Shown piece after piece: positions 13,998-16,432 of a DNA stretch of 16,432 bases. The notes beneath the pieces are model-generated. The model made no database searches. It was not told where the DNA came from and saw only the letters and a program-made list of their open reading frames with translations. The position numbers and the translations under genes were made by a program. Source of the DNA: DASSCW01 sp036556325 (GTDB lineage: Bacteria > Chloroflexota > Limnocylindria > QHBO01); the NCBI GenBank assembly GCA_036556325.1, contig DATBJR010000133.1, forward strand, positions 1 through 16,432, in the 5' to 3' direction. Numbering within the stretch: the stretch's first letter is position 1; each line of letters starts with the position of its first letter.

Positions 13998-15265
13998 TGG
14001 ACCTCTTCCCGAACGCCTGGCACGTCGCCCGCCGCGAGTACGCCACCCGGGTCCGGACGCGGACGTTCGTGATCGTCACCGCGGTGCTGGCGATCGTGGG
14101 CCTGGGGCTTGCGCTGGCACCGGTCCTCATCCGCGCCATCGAAGGTGACACGCAGACCCGCATCGGCCTGGATGCCGCGCCCGGCACCGTGCAGGCCGCG
14201 ACCCTCGAATCGATCCTCTCGGCGAGCCAGCAGGCCGGCGACCGCTGGCAGGTCGTGCCGGTCAACGACCCCGCCGCCGGGCGCGACCGGGTGCGATCCG
14301 GAGAGCTTGACGGGCTGCTCAGCGTGACGCGCACCGACGCGGGGGACCTGTCGTTCCAGGCCTTCACCGATGCCGCGCCGACCGATCAACGCCTCCTCGC
14401 CGTCCGTTCGGCGGCGACCCAGCTGACCGTGGCCGATCGGCTCGAGCAGGCGGGCGTGGAGCCGGGCAGGGCCGGCGCCATCTTCGCGCCCACGCACTTC
14501 CAGACGCAGGCGGTGGATCCGAATGCGACCGGCTTCATGGAGGGCGGCAACGGGATCTTGGCCTACGCCCTGGTGATCCTCACCTTCATGGCGGTGATCA
14601 CCTACGGCACCTGGGTCGCCAACAGCGTGGCGGAGGAGAAGAGCAGCCGGGTCATGGAGCTGCTGATCACGGCCGCCACGCCGCGCCAGCTGATGGCCGG
14701 CAAGGTCCTGGGGGCCGGCGCTGCCGGCCTCACCCAGTACGCCGTGGTCCTTGGGGCAGGCCTGGTGGGCCTGGCGCTGCAGTCGACCATCGCCGAGCGG
14801 TTGCTGGGCGAAGGCGGCACCGACCTGCTGGAGGGCGTCGACTTCAGCGTCCTGCTTCCGTTCACCGCCTTCTTCGTCCCGGGCTTCCTGCTCTACTGCA
14901 TCCTCTACGCGGGCCTCGGATCCATGGCCAGCCGCCAGGAGGACGTGAACCAGGTGACCGGGCCGATGCTGTTCGTGGGCATGGGCGGCTATTTCGCCTC
15001 GTTCGTGGCGATGGCCACGCCCGCCGCGACCTGGGTCAAGGTGCTCTCCCTCATCCCGTTCTTCAGCCCGTACCTGCTGACCGCCCGCACCGTGCTGGCC
15101 CGCAATGTCCAGCCCTGGGAGTGGGCAGTCGCTGCCGTCCTCATGCTCCTCTTCCTGGCCGGCGCTCTCTGGCTGGCGGCGCGCATCTACTCGGCCGGTG
15201 TCCTGATGTACGGGCAGCGGTCGAACCTGCGCAGCATCTGGCGCGCCGTTCGCGTGAACCGGTGA
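13994..15265 (+). CDS. ABC-2 type permease (NatB-like)
   Basis: This 423-residue membrane protein has one N-terminal helix (about 24-46), an extracytoplasmic domain of about 140 residues (48-186), and then six hydrophobic segments (about 187-208, 236-262, 288-308, 324-341, 345-365, 375-398). The cytoplasmic segment NSVAEEKSSRVMELL through ATPRQLMAGKVLG (210-240) is the coupling region typical of ABC2_membrane_3 permeases such as NatB. It starts at GTG 13994, overlapping the ATPase stop; ATG 13997, one codon later, is equally possible, and GGAG at 13983-13986 serves either. It pairs with the preceding ATPase as an exporter. Its stop overlaps the macro-domain gene's GTG start by 4 bp. Confidence 0.9.
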   Translation: MMDLFPNAWHVARREYATRVRTRTFVIVTAVLAIVGLGLALAPVLIRAIEGDTQTRIGLDAAPGTVQAATLESILSASQQAGDRWQVVPVNDPAAGRDRVRSGELDGLLSVTRTDAGDLSFQAFTDAAPTDQRLLAVRSAATQLTVADRLEQAGVEPGRAGAIFAPTHFQTQAVDPNATGFMEGGNGILAYALVILTFMAVITYGTWVANSVAEEKSSRVMELLITAATPRQLMAGKVLGAGAAGLTQYAVVLGAGLVGLALQSTIAERLLGEGGTDLLEGVDFSVLLPFTAFFVPGFLLYCILYAGLGSMASRQEDVNQVTGPMLFVGMGGYFASFVAMATPAATWVKVLSLIPFFSPYLLTARTVLARNVQPWEWAVAAVLMLLFLAGALWLAARIYSAGVLMYGQRSNLRSIWRAVRVNR

Positions 15266-15804
15266 CTACCCTGGCGCGATCGGTCGGCGCTCGCCGCCTG
15301 GAGCTCGCGCTCGGCGACATCACCACGGAAGGGGTCGATGCCATCGGCAACGCGGCCAATGCGCGGTTGCGCGGCGGCGGCGGGGTAGATGGCGCCATCC
15401 ACGCGGCTGCCGGCCCCGGCCTGCTGGATGAGCTGCGCCGCCGCTATCCCGACGGCACGCCGACCGGCACCACGGTCGAGACCTCCGGCCATCGCCTGCC
15501 GGCACGATGGGTGATTCATGCCGTGGGACCCGTCTGGCGGGGCGGCGGGCACGGCGAGGCCGAGCAGCTCACCGGTGCGTATCGGGCCAGCCTCAGCCTG
15601 GCCGACGGGCTTGGCGCGCGGAGCCTGGCACTGCCGGCGATCAGCATGGGGATCTACGGGTACCCGGCGGATGAAGCCGCCGCGATCGCGGTGCGCACGG
15701 TAGCCGACGGGCTGGCAGCGGCATCGGTCCTGGAGCTCGTGCGGTTCGTGCTGCGCCCGGCGACCTGGGACGCCTTTGGGGTCGCCCTCGGGGAGCTGGA
15801 GTAG
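15262..15804 (+). CDS. Macro-domain protein (ADP-ribose binding, YmdB-like)
   Basis: This 180-residue soluble protein consists of one macro domain. GDITTEGVDAIGNAAN (18-33) and GGGGVDGAIH (38-47) form the ADP-ribose pocket. Asn33 and Asp43 keep the 10-residue spacing of the catalytic Asn25 and Asp35 that I recall for E. coli YmdB, and ISMGIYGYP is the later phosphate loop. Activity is probably hydrolysis of O-acetyl-ADP-ribose or removal of ADP-ribose from proteins or nucleic acid. Gly29 replaces the usual Val before NAAN. The start is GTG 15262, overlapping the permease TGA (GTGA). A longer frame from 15121 lies wholly inside the permease gene. The context, between an ABC exporter and a second ABC ATPase, is unusual for this family. 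Confidence 0.9.
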   Translation: MTTLARSVGARRLELALGDITTEGVDAIGNAANARLRGGGGVDGAIHAAAGPGLLDELRRRYPDGTPTGTTVETSGHRLPARWVIHAVGPVWRGGGHGEAEQLTGAYRASLSLADGLGARSLALPAISMGIYGYPADEAAAIAVRTVADGLAAASVLELVRFVLRPATWDAFGVALGELE

Positions 15805-15815
15805 ATTCCGCGCGC

Positions 15816-16432
15816 ATGAAAGGCGAGGCCGCGATCCGGACGGAGGCGCTGACGAAGCATTACGGGCGCATCCGCGCGCTCGAATCGCTCACGCTGGACG
15901 TCCAGCCCGGCGAGATCTTCGGCTTCCTGGGGCCCAACGGTGCCGGCAAGTCGACCATGATCCGTACCTTGCTCGGCTTCCTCCACCCGACCGCCGGGTC
16001 AGCCACGGTGCTGGGCATGGACATCGTGGAGCGATCGGTCGAGATCCGGCGCCGGGTCGGCTACCTGCCGGGCGGGATCGCCCTCTACGATTCGCTGTCC
16101 GGAGCCGATGCGCTCGATTACCTGAACGATCTCCAGGGGCGGCCGCCAACGCGGCGCGACGAGCTGTGCGAACGGCTGCAGATGCCCGCCGACGTCCTCC
16201 GCCGCCGAGTGCGCGACTACTCGCGCGGGATGCGGCAGAAGATCGGCATCGTCCAGGCCCTTCAGCACGATCCCGAGCTGGCCATCCTCGACGAGCCGAG
16301 CGAGGGGCTCGACCCGCTGATGCAGCGCGCCTTCTACGAGATCCTCGACAGCCTGAAGGCGCGCGGCCGGACGGTGTTCTTCTCGTCGCACGTGCTGTCG
16401 GAGGTCGAGCGGGTGTGCGACCGGGTCGCCAT
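15816..16432 (+). CDS. ABC transporter ATP-binding protein, 3' end beyond window
   Basis: From ATG 15816 the frame stays open to the window end (205 codons). Walker A is GPNGAGKST (39-47), the signature is YSRGMRQK, Walker B is LAILDEP followed by SEGLDP, and the switch His is in FFSSHVLSE. It matches the CcmA/NodI-type ATPases that drive ABC-2 exporters. It is distinct from the ATPase at 13035-13997: the signature and the Q-loop area differ. It follows the macro gene by 11 bp on the same strand, probably in one operon. No strong Shine-Dalgarno is near the ATG (GGAG 14 nt upstream), so the start is moderately sure. Its permease should lie just past the right edge. Confidence 0.88.
   Translation, partial: MKGEAAIRTEALTKHYGRIRALESLTLDVQPGEIFGFLGPNGAGKSTMIRTLLGFLHPTAGSATVLGMDIVERSVEIRRRVGYLPGGIALYDSLSGADALDYLNDLQGRPPTRRDELCERLQMPADVLRRRVRDYSRGMRQKIGIVQALQHDPELAILDEPSEGLDPLMQRAFYEILDSLKARGRTVFFSSHVLSEVERVCDRVA

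Noticed and set aside
1..16432. tRNA, rRNA, CRISPR array, transposase or phage genes
   Set aside because: I saw no cloverleaf-like sequence, no regularly spaced repeats and no mobile-element protein motifs on reading; nothing to report.

Overview
The window is compact, GC-rich bacterial DNA with short intergenic gaps, frequent GTG starts and many genes that overlap or touch. I see no rRNA, tRNA, CRISPR array or transposase. The alanine-rich proteins and a Pro/Thr/Ala-rich linker in an FGLLP-motif membrane protein suggest Chloroflexota or Actinomycetota, but this is an inference from style and not a placement.

Left edge (1-845). Two pieces of two different group II PLP-dependent decarboxylase genes lie head to head. 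The minus strand (254 down to 1) encodes the middle of one copy. The plus strand (249 to 845) encodes the middle and C-terminus of another. They meet at the palindrome GTCGAC (249-254). The piece shared by both is only about 77% identical in DNA, so this is not a simple read fold-back. It is a rearrangement or a chimeric join.

867-5703. A minus-strand secreted/membrane FGLLP-motif protein (867-2609) is divergent from a plus-strand pair: a class III aminotransferase (2684-4012) and an NCS1-family permease (4117-5703). The permease ends in a clear intrinsic terminator. The pair looks like an uptake-plus-transamination cassette for a nitrogenous compound.

5700-8722. Two cation/proton antiporters of different superfamilies are transcribed divergently: a CPA1 type on the minus strand and a CPA2 Kef type with a C-terminal RCK/TrkA-N domain on the plus strand. 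A perfect 7-bp inverted repeat lies between them. Both converge on their outer neighbours through interlocked stop codons in the tetranucleotide CTAG.

8719-12838. A minus-strand run of five genes, pntAA-pntAB-pntB-HIT-HAD, encodes a three-subunit proton-translocating NAD(P) transhydrogenase followed by a HIT-family protein and a HAD-family hydrolase. The junctions are TGATG, TAG-ATG, a 38-bp gap, and TGA-ATG, so co-translation is likely.

13035-16432. A plus-strand operon encodes an ABC ATPase, its ABC-2 permease (Nat-like), a macro-domain protein and a second ABC ATPase cut by the window end. The first three genes overlap by 4 bp each (GTGA).

No wholly new system is evident. The items most worth a second look are the inverted decarboxylase junction, the pnt-HIT-HAD operon, the macro-domain gene inside an ABC operon, and several compact regulatory structures.
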